Assembly (NCBI GenBank): GCA_964374095.1 | Contig: CAYJXJ010000127.1 | Coordinates: 1 to 13,687, forward strand | Reading direction: 5' to 3' | From: CAYJXJ01 sp964374095 | Lineage (GTDB): Bacteria; Elusimicrobiota; Elusimicrobia; UBA1565; UBA9628 | DNA: 13,687 nucleotides | Position numbers and translations under genes: made by a program | The notes under the pieces: model-generated | The model's input: the letters and a program-made list of their open reading frames with translations, nothing else | Database searches by the model: none | What the model was told of the DNA's origin: nothing | Part shown: positions 1-6,556 of the stretch, piece after piece | Layout of the letters: each line of letters begins with the position of its first letter | Numbering within the stretch: the stretch's first letter is position 1

Positions 1-179
1 AGCGGGACGGGTGACGGCTTGGGGTCGGATCGGCCGGGTGCGAGCGAAGCGAGCAGAGGCCGATGGGGCCACAAGCCGGCAGGACCCGGACCGCCATTTC
101 AAGAAGCAGGCCAAGCCCGGTCACGCTCGCCTACTTCGAGTGGGCGCACCCAGGGGACCCCTTGACGAGTGAGGCAATC
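1..179. other. Flank with no recognisable gene
   Basis: Two + strand frames stay open from base 1 to about base 165-171, so the 3' tail of an upstream gene could lie here, but none of the translations resembles a family I recognise. A purine-rich stretch around 40-60 repeats the word GCGAGC. The promoter of the following TA module starts at 162. I see no RNA gene and no clear terminator. Confidence 0.4.
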
Positions 180-190
180 ACACGTATACT
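162..190 (+). promoter_or_regulatory. Sigma-70-type promoter of the PIN TA module
   Basis: TTGACG at 162-167 and TATACT at 185-190 are separated by exactly 17 bases, a near-consensus housekeeping promoter. Transcription would start near 197, giving a leader of about 48 bases before the ATG at 245. An AAGG at 232-235 lies 9 bases upstream of that ATG and can serve as ribosome binding site. The Phd module at the other end of the window has the same two hexamers at the same spacing. Confidence 0.75.
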
Positions 191-208
191 GTTATATAGG
201 ATACGTGT
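180..208. promoter_or_regulatory. Inverted-repeat operator over the TA promoter
   Basis: ACACGTAT at 180-187 is the exact reverse complement of ATACGTGT at 201-208, with a 13-base spacer. The arms cover the -10 hexamer and the expected transcription start. A perfect dyad at this place, directly upstream of an antitoxin gene, is what a dimeric autorepressor would bind. TA modules are typically autorepressed by the antitoxin or the TA complex. Binding here is inferred, not shown. Confidence 0.6.
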
Positions 209-244
209 CCTGCGCTTTTGGGAAAAAGGGAAAGGCTTTGAACC

Positions 245-466
245 ATGAAAACTAAACTGACTTTGACGATCGAGAACGATCTGATCCCTCGGGCGAAGGA
301 CTATGCCCATCGGCAGGGGGCCTCGCTGTCCGCTTTGCTGGAAAAGGCCATCAGGAAAATGACTCAAGCGGAAGAATTTACGTTTTCGAAGCGGTGGCGT
401 GGCAAATTCAAGGCGGCCGGCAGGAGTTCGCCCCGCTACAAGACCTTGTCCGAGCGTTACTTGTGA
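245..466 (+). CDS. Antitoxin, DUF6364/RHH-like
   Basis: This 73-residue protein is likely the labile antitoxin of the PIN toxin encoded immediately downstream, binding both the toxin and its own promoter. The N-terminal pattern of a short alternating hydrophobic strand (KLTLTIENDLI), then helix, turn and helix (residues about 12-40), fits the small ribbon-helix-helix antitoxins grouped as DUF6364. The C-terminal 30 residues are basic and aromatic, as expected for a toxin-wrapping tail. The start at 245 is supported by AAGG 9 bases upstream. Its stop overlaps the GTG start of the toxin as GTGA (463-466), so translation is probably coupled. A near-consensus promoter and an inverted repeat lie just upstream. 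The family call rests on sequence pattern plus context. Confidence 0.75.
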   Translation: MKTKLTLTIENDLIPRAKDYAHRQGASLSALLEKAIRKMTQAEEFTFSKRWRGKFKAAGRSSPRYKTLSERYL

Positions 467-873
467 CGGTCCTCATCGACGCGGACGTGCTCATCGACGT
501 GGCGCTGGACCGTCGGCCCTTTTCGCAGCCCGCCGCGGCCCTGCTGGACGCTCTGCAGCAAAGGCCGGGCCAGGCCTATGTCGCCTGGCATACGGTCTCG
601 AATTTCTATTACATGGTGGCGCCCGCAAGAGGAGCGGCGGCCGCCAAGAGATTTATCGACGATCTGCTGCAGTTCGTCCACGTTTCCCCTACTGAAACGA
701 AGGATGTTCTATACGCCCTTCGGCTGGCGATGGCCGATTTCGAGGACGCCTTGCAATGCGCGGCCGCCGTGGCCGCTCACGCCGATGCCATCGCCACGCG
801 CAACCTACGAGATTATCGGCATTCGCCGGTTCCGGCCCGCAATCCTCATTCCGTCTTAAGAGCGCTCGCCTGA
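463..873 (+). CDS. PIN-domain toxin (VapC-like RNase)
   Basis: This is a probable PIN-domain endoribonuclease toxin of 136 residues, usual for VapC-like proteins. The N-terminus TVLIDADVLIDV carries the first acidic residues of the metal site (D6, D8). A central DFEDALQ segment and a late IATRNLRDY segment match the remaining acidic motifs and the TRN-x-xD/F signature of PIN toxins. Family members cleave RNA, often tRNA or rRNA, with Mg2+. The frame is open further upstream to an ATG at 394, but that start would overlap the antitoxin by 73 bases. GTG at 463 gives a GTGA junction with the antitoxin stop and places the first beta strand right at the N-terminus. The target RNA cannot be told from sequence. 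Confidence 0.82.
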   Translation: MTVLIDADVLIDVALDRRPFSQPAAALLDALQQRPGQAYVAWHTVSNFYYMVAPARGAAAAKRFIDDLLQFVHVSPTETKDVLYALRLAMADFEDALQCAAAVAAHADAIATRNLRDYRHSPVPARNPHSVLRALA

Positions 874-875
874 GA

Positions 876-1655
876 GGGAGCGCTGAAGATCGCCAAGACC
901 CTGAGGCGCTTGGTGGTCCCGAATCACCGCCCTTTTCCCGCGATGCCGTCAAAACCTCGGGGACTGAAATCAGGCTTGACACGAGCCTGGAGTGCAGGCG
1001 CCTGGGACGCCCTCAGGGCCAGGAAGGACCCCAGGTCTGCGACCGCGGCGGAAAGCTCCACGGTCGTGGGAGGGGCTTCGAGTGGCGGCTGGACCTCGCG
1101 ACGGGCCAGGGGCGGGGATGCCTCGGGGCCACTCCCGCCCACCTGGACTCGCTGCTCAGGACGCTCTACGCCAGCCTCCTCGTTCGCGCCGGGGGATGCC
1201 TGCTGCACGCCGCAGGGGTGTCCCGGGGAGGACAGGCCCATCTGATGGTCGGGGTGTCGGGCGCGGGCAAGACCACCCTGTGCGGGGAACTGACGGGATT
1301 CCCCGAGGTCGCCGTGCTCGGAGACGAGCTCATGATCCTTCGAAAGATCCGGCACGGCTTGTGGGCGCAGGCCACTCCATTTTGGGGCGAGTTTGGCGCT
1401 CCCGGCTCCAACCGCCGCGCAGCGTTGGGGAGGATTCTGTTTCTCGAGAAAGGTCCCCTGGGCCTCATCCCCATCTCCCCGGCGGAGGCCCAGTCTCGGC
1501 TGCTCAGGAACCTGGTTTTCTTCGAGGAATCCCGGGACCTCCTGGAGAGGGCTTGGGATATGATCCTCATGGCCGTGCGCCGTCATCCGCCCGCCATCCT
1601 CTCCTGGACGCGGGGCGAGAACCCCGGCGGCCTGCTGGACCTCTTATGGCCGTGA
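876..1655 (+). CDS. HprK-like kinase of a RiPP cassette (start unresolved)
   Basis: The protein resembles the HPr-kinase-like proteins found beside PqqD and radical SAM/SPASM genes. It shows the lead-in GGCLLHAAGV, a P-loop GVSGAGKTT (about 1251-1277), a following LGDEL acidic motif where HprK-like proteins place Walker B, then TPFWGEFGAPG and a C-terminal half ending in a helix-rich RNLVFFEE region. In lasso-peptide clusters, related kinases phosphorylate a C-terminal Ser of the precursor, so this one may act on the peptide encoded at 2964. The reading frame is clear from about 975. However, it holds no ATG, GTG or TTG between the PIN stop and GTG 1218, which already lies inside the domain. 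The only upstream ATG (756) would overlap the PIN gene by 118 bases. I give the first codon past the PIN stop as a bound. An odd start codon or a frameshift near 885-975 is likely. Its 3' end overlaps pqqD by 10 bases. Confidence 0.75.
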   Translation, partial: GSAEDRQDPEALGGPESPPFSRDAVKTSGTEIRLDTSLECRRLGRPQGQEGPQVCDRGGKLHGRGRGFEWRLDLATGQGRGCLGATPAHLDSLLRTLYASLLVRAGGCLLHAAGVSRGGQAHLMVGVSGAGKTTLCGELTGFPEVAVLGDELMILRKIRHGLWAQATPFWGEFGAPGSNRRAALGRILFLEKGPLGLIPISPAEAQSRLLRNLVFFEESRDLLERAWDMILMAVRRHPPAILSWTRGENPGGLLDLLWP

Positions 1656-1906
1656 GGCCTGCCAAGAGCCTGGCCCATCGCCTGATCGAGGGGCAGGCCT
1701 TCGTCCTGGAGCCCCGCGCCCGGAGGCTCCATTCCCTCAACGCGGTGGGAAGCCGCATCTGGCAGCTCCTGGGCTTGGGCCGGCCGCCCGAGATCATCGC
1801 CGAGCGCCTCATCGAAGAGTTCGAGGTCGGCCTCCCGAAGGCCCGGGAGGATGTCGCGCGGTTTCTCTCGCGCCTCCAGGCCATGGGCCTGCTGGAGGAG
1901 CCGTGA
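1646..1906 (+). CDS. PqqD-like peptide chaperone (RRE)
   Basis: This 86-residue protein has the PqqD/RiPP recognition element pattern. A short beta-rich N-terminus with a FVLEPRARRLHSLNAVGSRIW core (residues about 19-39) is followed by a three-helix region, EIIAERLIEEF and a C-terminal helix ending in LQAMGLLEE. The LN..G..IW motif is typical of PqqD proteins. Such domains hold the leader of a precursor peptide and deliver it to a radical SAM enzyme. The length fits the usual 85-95 residues. ATG at 1646 is inside the last codons of the kinase gene (10-base overlap), and the stop overlaps the GTG of the radical SAM gene (1903-1906). The frame is open further upstream but shadows the kinase gene there. 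Confidence 0.88.
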   Translation: MAVRPAKSLAHRLIEGQAFVLEPRARRLHSLNAVGSRIWQLLGLGRPPEIIAERLIEEFEVGLPKAREDVARFLSRLQAMGLLEEP

Positions 1907-2967
1907 GCGCCTGCGGTCCCACCCTCTCCCAGGAGCTCTTTGCCCGGGCGGAGCGCGCTTCGGTCCCGCTCAACATGATGCTCGAGCTCACCTACCGGTG
2001 CAATGAGAGCTGCATCCACTGCTACCTCCCGGAGACCCAGGGGGCTCGGGACCCGCGGCCCCAGGACGAGCTGTCGGCCGAAGAATGGGGCCGGGCCCTG
2101 GAGGAGATGGCGGGGGCCGGGACCCTCTACCTCACGTTGACCGGGGGCGAGGTCCTCCTGAGGGAGGACTTCCCCCGTATTCTTGAGATCGCGCGGGGGC
2201 TGTCCTTCGCGGTGGACATCTACACCAACGCCACCCTGCTGACCCCGGAGATGGCCGACCTCTGGGCCGCGCTCGAGGTCCACGGCGTGGGGGTCTCCTG
2301 CTACAGCCCCGAGGCCGCCTGGCACGACCGGGTGACGCGCCTGCCGGGTTCGTTTGAAAGGACCATGCGCGGCGTCAGGCTCCTCCGGGAGAGGGGAATC
2401 CAGGTCAAGCTCAAGACCCCGCTCATGAAGTGGAACCTGGACAGCGCCGGCGCCCTCATGGCGCTAGCCGGCGAGCTCGGGGTCGGCTACCAGTTCGATC
2501 CCATGCTGGCCCCCCGCAACGACGGCGTGACCACGCCGCAGCGCCTCGCGCTGGGCGTGGCGGGCCTCCGGAAGGCCTACCAGGACCAGGCCCTGATCGC
2601 GCCCGAGCTGGTCTCGGGGGCGGGGCGGCTCAGGCCCCGGGAACCCACCTGCAGCGCGGGCCGGACCTCCGGCGCCGTCAATCCCTTTGGAGTGGTCTTT
2701 CCCTGCATCCAGTGGATGGCGCCGGCCGGCAATGTGCGCCTGCAGCCCTTCGCCCGGATCTGGCGCGAGGGCGCGGTCCTGCTGAAGGCCAGATCCTACA
2801 CGGGCCAGGACGTCAAGCCCTGCCCGGACTGCGGCGGGCGCCACGTTGTTCACTGCCTGGGTCTGAGCCAACTGGAGCGGGGTGATCCGCTCGTTCCGGA
2901 CTCCAACGCCTGCCGTCTGACGAAGGCGGTCCAAGAGATCCAACAGGGGGGAGGTGTGCCGGCATGA
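1903..2967 (+). CDS. Radical SAM/SPASM peptide maturase
   Basis: A 354-residue radical SAM enzyme. C33, C37 and C40 in YRCNESCIHCY form the CX3CX2C site for the SAM-binding [4Fe-4S] cluster, and TGGEVLL (about 80-86) is the GGE motif that contacts SAM. The C-terminal part is a SPASM-type domain with C250, C268 (preceded by the usual G-x4-C), C307, C310 (CPDC), C318 and C337, enough for auxiliary Fe-S clusters. SPASM enzymes modify small peptides, commonly making thioether or C-C crosslinks, and work with PqqD-like chaperones. The start GTG 1903 overlaps the pqqD stop, and the stop overlaps the start of the precursor gene as ATGA (2964-2967). The likely substrate is that 50-residue peptide. 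Which bond is made cannot be told from the sequence. Confidence 0.92.
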   Translation: MSACGPTLSQELFARAERASVPLNMMLELTYRCNESCIHCYLPETQGARDPRPQDELSAEEWGRALEEMAGAGTLYLTLTGGEVLLREDFPRILEIARGLSFAVDIYTNATLLTPEMADLWAALEVHGVGVSCYSPEAAWHDRVTRLPGSFERTMRGVRLLRERGIQVKLKTPLMKWNLDSAGALMALAGELGVGYQFDPMLAPRNDGVTTPQRLALGVAGLRKAYQDQALIAPELVSGAGRLRPREPTCSAGRTSGAVNPFGVVFPCIQWMAPAGNVRLQPFARIWREGAVLLKARSYTGQDVKPCPDCGGRHVVHCLGLSQLERGDPLVPDSNACRLTKAVQEIQQGGGVPA

Positions 2968-3116
2968 GCGCGGACCCGAGGAAGCCCTACGAAAGTCCGG
3001 AGATCCGCACCGAGGAGGTGATCGAGACCACGACCATGGCCTGCGGCAAGTGCGAGGTGGGCGGGCCCACGGGCGCCGCGACCCCTGCCTGCCAGTCCCT
3101 GGTGATGGTCTCGTAG
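2964..3116 (+). CDS. RiPP precursor peptide, Cys-rich C-terminus
   Basis: A 50-residue ORF between the SPASM gene (ATGA overlap) and the peptidase gene (6-base gap). The N-terminal half is charged and leader-like: KPYESPEIRTEEVIETTTMA, with Y9 and P12 and repeated Glu. The C-terminal half starts at C27 with CGKC, continues with a Gly/Pro/Ala/Thr-rich stretch, and contains C43 and a hydrophobic end finishing in Ser50. The cysteines are spaced CX2CX12C. Small peptides with a Y..P....E...E....ACGKC layout beside PqqD, HprK and SPASM genes are, in my recollection, a recurring uncharacterised group. A thioether-crosslinked product is plausible. A likely cleavage point is near A26/C27, leaving a core of about 24 residues; this is inferred. 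It is short enough to be missed by default gene callers. Confidence 0.8.
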   Translation: MSADPRKPYESPEIRTEEVIETTTMACGKCEVGGPTGAATPACQSLVMVS

Positions 3117-3122
3117 GGATCG

Positions 3123-3548
3123 TTGCGCCGCTTCCTTCTCCAGGGGGGATGCATGCGGCCGTGGCTTCGCAACGGCGAGACCCTCCGAGTCTCGCCCGTC
3201 CCGGGCTCCCGCGTCGGGCCCGGGGACATCGTCCTCTACGATCTCCACGGCCGGCTCCTGCTGCACCGGGTCTGGTTGAGGCTGGGCCGGCGGCTCTGGA
3301 TCAAGGACGACACCGCAAGCCTGCGCCTGCACTGCATCCGGGAGCGCCAGGTCCGAGGTCTCCTGGCTTCGGCCAGGCCCTTCAGCCGCGGGTGGCCGGG
3401 CCTGGCCTGGAGCCTGCTCGGCACCTGCCTCTACGGCGTCGGCCGGCGGCTCAAGACGGCGCTTGCGGGGCCCCGGCTTCTGCTCGTCGTCGCCGCTCGG
3501 GCTTTGCCTGCGCGCGGCCCACGAACGGACCGGGGCCGCGGCGCCTAG
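3123..3548 (+). CDS. S24/S26-type peptidase with Cys nucleophile position
   Basis: A 141-residue protein of the LexA/signal-peptidase fold. GGCMRPWLRNGE (residues 8-19) corresponds to the G-S-M-x-P nucleophile box. V31-GPGDIVLY is the usual domain strand. LLLHRV (H48) followed by IKDD (61-63) matches the HRV...KGD pair of Ser/His signal-peptidase-like enzymes. The nucleophile position is Cys10, not Ser, so it may be a thiol protease, a non-peptidase binding protein, or inactive. The C-terminal region (about 85-125) is basic and hydrophobic and might touch the membrane. The TTG start at 3123 is only 6 bases past the precursor stop, and the next ATG (3153) would delete the box. Peptidases of this type are candidates for leader removal in such cassettes. 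Its stop shares bases with the convergent patD stop (CTAG, 3545-3548). Confidence 0.75.
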   Translation: MRRFLLQGGCMRPWLRNGETLRVSPVPGSRVGPGDIVLYDLHGRLLLHRVWLRLGRRLWIKDDTASLRLHCIRERQVRGLLASARPFSRGWPGLAWSLLGTCLYGVGRRLKTALAGPRLLLVVAARALPARGPRTDRGRGA

Positions 3549-5074
3549 GCCGGATCGCCGAAGGCGGTGTAATGCCAGGGCTTGCGTTTGAGCCCCCCGG
3601 TCTCGAGCATGACGTGCTTGGCGACCGTGTACTCTTCGAGCGCGTGCTTGGAGAGGTCCTTGCCGAAACCTGATAGTTTGAATCCGCCATGGGGCATCTC
3701 GGAGGCGAGGGGCAGGTGGTCGTTGACCCAGACCGTGCCGAAGCGCATGGCGCTTGAGACGCGCATGGCGCGCTGGACGTTCAGGGTCCACACCGAGCCG
3801 GCCAGGCCGTAGTCCACGTCGTTGGCCAGCCGCACGGCCTCGTCCTCGTCCTTGAAGGACAGCAGGCAGACCACGGGGCCAAAGACCTCCCGCTGAACGA
3901 GCTCGTCGGACTGCGTGACGCCCGAGATCACCGTCGGCTCGAAGAAAAATCCCTTCTTCAGGGACTTGGGCCGGCGTCCGCCGGCGAGCACCTTCGCGCC
4001 CTTGGCCCGGGAGAGGAATCCCTCCACGCGGTCGCGCTGTTCGGAGGAGATGAGGGGACCCATGTCGGTGGCGGCGGCCGCCGGATCGCCCACGCGGACT
4101 TTCGCGACTTCCTTCAAGAATAAGTCGGTGAAGCGCTTGAGGGCGCCGTTCTGGACGTAGATCCGGGTCGCGGCGGTGCAGTCCTGGCCGCAGTTGACGA
4201 AGGAGGCGACCACGGCGCCCTGGACCGCCGCCTCGATATCGGCGTCCTCAAAGACCAGGAACGGGGCCTTGCCGCCGAGCTCCAGATGGCAGCGCTTGAT
4301 GGTGGGGGCGGCCTGGGCCATGATTTTCTTGCCGGTCTCGGTGTCGCCGGTAAACGACACCAGCCGGACCGCCGGGTGGGAGGTGAGCGCCCGGCCCGCC
4401 TCCTCGCCTCCGGTCACGACGCTGAGCACGCCCGCGGGCACGCCGGCTTCGACGGCGAGCCCGGCGATCTCGAGTGTGGTCAGGGGGGTGAGCTCCGAGG
4501 GCTTGAGCACCGCGGAGTTGCCGGCGGCCAGCGCCGGGGCGAGCTTCCAGGCCGCCATCATGAGGGGATAGTTCCAAGGCGCGACGAGCGCGACGACCCC
4601 CACGGGCTCCCGCCGGAGCAGCGAGGAGGTGCCGCCCGCGTAGTCGCCCGCGGCGGCGCTGTCCATCAGCCGGGCGGCCGCGGCGAAGAAACGGATGTTA
4701 TCCAGGGCAAAGGGAACGTCGCCGTCGCGGGCGAGCTTGAGGGGCTTGCCGCAATTGGAAGATTCGAGTTGCGCGAGGCCGGCAAGATTGTTTTCGATCA
4801 GTTGAGCCCAACGGCTCAGCACGTTCGCACGCTCACCCGGACTTTTGCGCGACCATACGCCGCTCTGGAAACTATTCTGCGCGGCTTCAACGGCAAGGCT
4901 TACCTCGGAGGCGGTCGCGTCACGCACCTCGGCGATCGCCTCCTCGGTGGCTGGGTTAATGATCGGTCGGGCAGGGCCCGAGCCGGCGACCCATTTGCCG
5001 CCAATCAACATATTGGCGGCGGCTCCGTGCCTGCGACGCTCGGTCTTTGCGACGGCGGCGGTGCTCATGATCAT
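3545..5074 (-). CDS. patD: Aminobutyraldehyde dehydrogenase (PatD-like)
   Basis: An NAD(P)-dependent aldehyde dehydrogenase of 509 residues. N168 in PWNYP, E265 in LELGGKAP and the catalytic C299 in NCGQDCTAA are all present, and FTGDTETGK (about 241-249) is the cofactor-binding segment. The GQDCTAATRIYVQ wording around the Cys is typical of gamma-aminobutyraldehyde and betaine-aldehyde dehydrogenases. It would oxidise 4-aminobutanal (from putrescine) to GABA, and may take 5-aminopentanal too. The start overlaps the patA stop as ATGA (5071-5074), so the two are co-translated and share a pathway, which supports the substrate call. A second in-frame ATG two codons later (M3) is an equally good start. 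A broad-range semialdehyde dehydrogenase cannot be excluded, and no separate succinate semialdehyde dehydrogenase gene is seen in the window. Confidence 0.88.
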   Translation of the reverse strand: MIMSTAAVAKTERRRHGAAANMLIGGKWVAGSGPARPIINPATEEAIAEVRDATASEVSLAVEAAQNSFQSGVWSRKSPGERANVLSRWAQLIENNLAGLAQLESSNCGKPLKLARDGDVPFALDNIRFFAAAARLMDSAAAGDYAGGTSSLLRREPVGVVALVAPWNYPLMMAAWKLAPALAAGNSAVLKPSELTPLTTLEIAGLAVEAGVPAGVLSVVTGGEEAGRALTSHPAVRLVSFTGDTETGKKIMAQAAPTIKRCHLELGGKAPFLVFEDADIEAAVQGAVVASFVNCGQDCTAATRIYVQNGALKRFTDLFLKEVAKVRVGDPAAAATDMGPLISSEQRDRVEGFLSRAKGAKVLAGGRRPKSLKKGFFFEPTVISGVTQSDELVQREVFGPVVCLLSFKDEDEAVRLANDVDYGLAGSVWTLNVQRAMRVSSAMRFGTVWVNDHLPLASEMPHGGFKLSGFGKDLSKHALEEYTVAKHVMLETGGLKRKPWHYTAFGDPA

Positions 5075-6447
5075 TTTCTCCCGATGGGGCGCTTCGCCTC
5101 GAAGTGCTTGGCGTTGACTTCCTTGAAGACTTTCTCGATGACGTTGAGGGCCTGGTTCATCTCGGCCTGCGTCAGGGTCAGGGGCGGCTCGATGCGGATG
5201 GTCTTGGCGGAGAAGAGCGTCCCGGCGACGAGGACCCCGTTGTCGAAGAGCCCCTTGGCGACCTCGAAGCCCACGGCGTCGGAAGGGAACTCGATGCCGA
5301 TCATGAGGCCCTTGCCGCGCACGTCGGCGCAGAGCTTGGGAAACCGGCGGCGCAGGCCCTTGAGCTTGGAGAGCACCTCGTTGCCCATCCGGTCGGCGCG
5401 CTCGGGGAGCTTCTCGTCGAGAAGGACGTGGATTCCCGCGATCGCCGCGACACAGGCCAGGGGATTGCCGCCGAAGGTGGTCGAGTGGAGCCAGGGCTCC
5501 GGGAAGAGCTGCTCCCAGATGGTCTTGTTGGAGACGAAGGCCCCGATGGGCATCACGCCCCCGCCCAGGGCCTTTCCCAGGCAGAGGATGTCGGGGACGA
5601 CGTCCCAGTGCTCGATGCAGAACATCTTGCCGGTGCGCCCCATGCCGGTCTGAATCTCATCGACGATGAAGAGGGCGCCGTAGCGGTCGCAGAGGTCCCG
5701 GACCCGGGGGAAGTAGTCGTCGGGCGGGACGTTGATGCCCCCCTCGCCCTGAATGGGCTCGAGGATGACTCCGGCGATGTCGTTTCCGACTTCGTCGGCG
5801 GCCTTGAGCGCGGCCTCGATGTAGTCGGCGTCGCCGTAGGGAACGTGGTAGCAGTCCGGCAGAATGGGGAGGAAGGGTTGGCGGAACTTGGCCTTGGCGG
5901 TGGCCGAGAGCGCGCCCAAGGTCTTGCCGTGGAAAGCCCCCGTGGCCGCGACGAAGGATTTGCGGCCGGTGTGGAGCATGGAGAGCTTCATGGCGCCTTC
6001 GATGGCTTCGGCCCCGGAGTTGCCGAAGAAGCTGAATTGCAGGTCGCCCGGCGTGATATCGTTGATGAGCTTGGCGAGGATGGCCCGGAAGGGTTCGAGC
6101 AGCTCCTGGGAGTGCAGGGCCTGGCGCTTGAGCTGCTGGGTCACGGCCTCGATGACCTTGGGGTGGCGGTGTCCGAGGTTGAAAACCCCGAAGCCCCCGA
6201 GAAGATCGATGTATTTTTTGCCCTTGATGTCGGTGAAGCCGTTGGCCGAGTCGGACCACTCGATGGAGATATACTCGGTGGAGACGGATTTCCGGTACTC
6301 GAGGATGCCGGGGTTGACGTAGTTGGCGTAGCCCGTGGCCGTGGCCTCGGTCAACTGGGCCCGGTCCTCCTCGTTGAGCTCGGCCTTTCCGATGAGTTCG
6401 AGAGTCCGGGAGGTTTCCTTCAGGATGTCCGGAGCGGAGGATTTCAT
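5071..6447 (-). CDS. patA: Putrescine aminotransferase (PatA/YgjG-like)
   Basis: A class III PLP-dependent aminotransferase of 458 residues, essentially the length of E. coli PatA (459). As I recall that protein, the match runs throughout: NPGILEYRKSV (45-55), LGGFGVFNLGHRHP, LHSQELLEP, GAFHGKTLGALSATAK, ILEPIQGEGG, DEIQTGMGRTGKMF, ALGGGVMPIGA and the C-terminal AKTIRIEPPLTLT. D263 and the PLP lysine K292 are in place, as is NSGAEA (143-148) for phosphate binding. It transfers the amino group of putrescine (and usually cadaverine) to 2-oxoglutarate, giving 4-aminobutanal and glutamate in the cytoplasm. It is coupled to patD by a 4-base overlap. A weak GAGAG lies about 7 bases upstream of the start. 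Confidence 0.93.
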   Translation of the reverse strand: MKSSAPDILKETSRTLELIGKAELNEEDRAQLTEATATGYANYVNPGILEYRKSVSTEYISIEWSDSANGFTDIKGKKYIDLLGGFGVFNLGHRHPKVIEAVTQQLKRQALHSQELLEPFRAILAKLINDITPGDLQFSFFGNSGAEAIEGAMKLSMLHTGRKSFVAATGAFHGKTLGALSATAKAKFRQPFLPILPDCYHVPYGDADYIEAALKAADEVGNDIAGVILEPIQGEGGINVPPDDYFPRVRDLCDRYGALFIVDEIQTGMGRTGKMFCIEHWDVVPDILCLGKALGGGVMPIGAFVSNKTIWEQLFPEPWLHSTTFGGNPLACVAAIAGIHVLLDEKLPERADRMGNEVLSKLKGLRRRFPKLCADVRGKGLMIGIEFPSDAVGFEVAKGLFDNGVLVAGTLFSAKTIRIEPPLTLTQAEMNQALNVIEKVFKEVNAKHFEAKRPIGRK

Positions 6448-6493
6448 GGTCTTGCTCTCGCGGAACCTGTTCTCAGGGGCGGCATTCGCTGTT

Positions 6494-6556
6494 TCAGCAT
6501 AAGATGCCCCGGGCCTCGTGCCCGCGGAGAATCACGATCGCAAGGCCTTCGGTCAT
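6494..6556 (-). CDS. Possible 20-residue ORF coupled to the upstream gene
   Basis: An ATG overlaps the stop of the LysDH-like gene as ATGA (6556-6553) and opens a 20-codon frame beginning MTEGLAIVI and ending in Cys at a TGA. The junction copies the coupling style of the other genes of this operon, so ribosomes could initiate here. No family is recognisable. It may be a chance ORF, or the surviving start of a gene that has otherwise been lost. The rest of the 105-base gap between the LysDH-like gene and patA shows no clear promoter or terminator. Confidence 0.25.
   Translation of the reverse strand: MTEGLAIVILRGHEARGILC

Noticed and set aside
924..1586. 220-residue - strand ORF opposite the kinase gene
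   Set aside because: Shadow of the kinase frame, which carries a P-loop; the antisense translation has no recognisable motif.
992..1645. Upstream extension of the PqqD frame
   Set aside because: Open only because of GC bias; it would overlap almost the entire kinase domain. PqqD length and motif fit the ATG at 1646.
2850..3791. 313-residue - strand ORF across the RiPP genes
   Set aside because: It overlaps the SPASM gene end, the precursor, the S24/S26 gene and patD, and its translation is Arg/Ala/Pro-rich with no domain.
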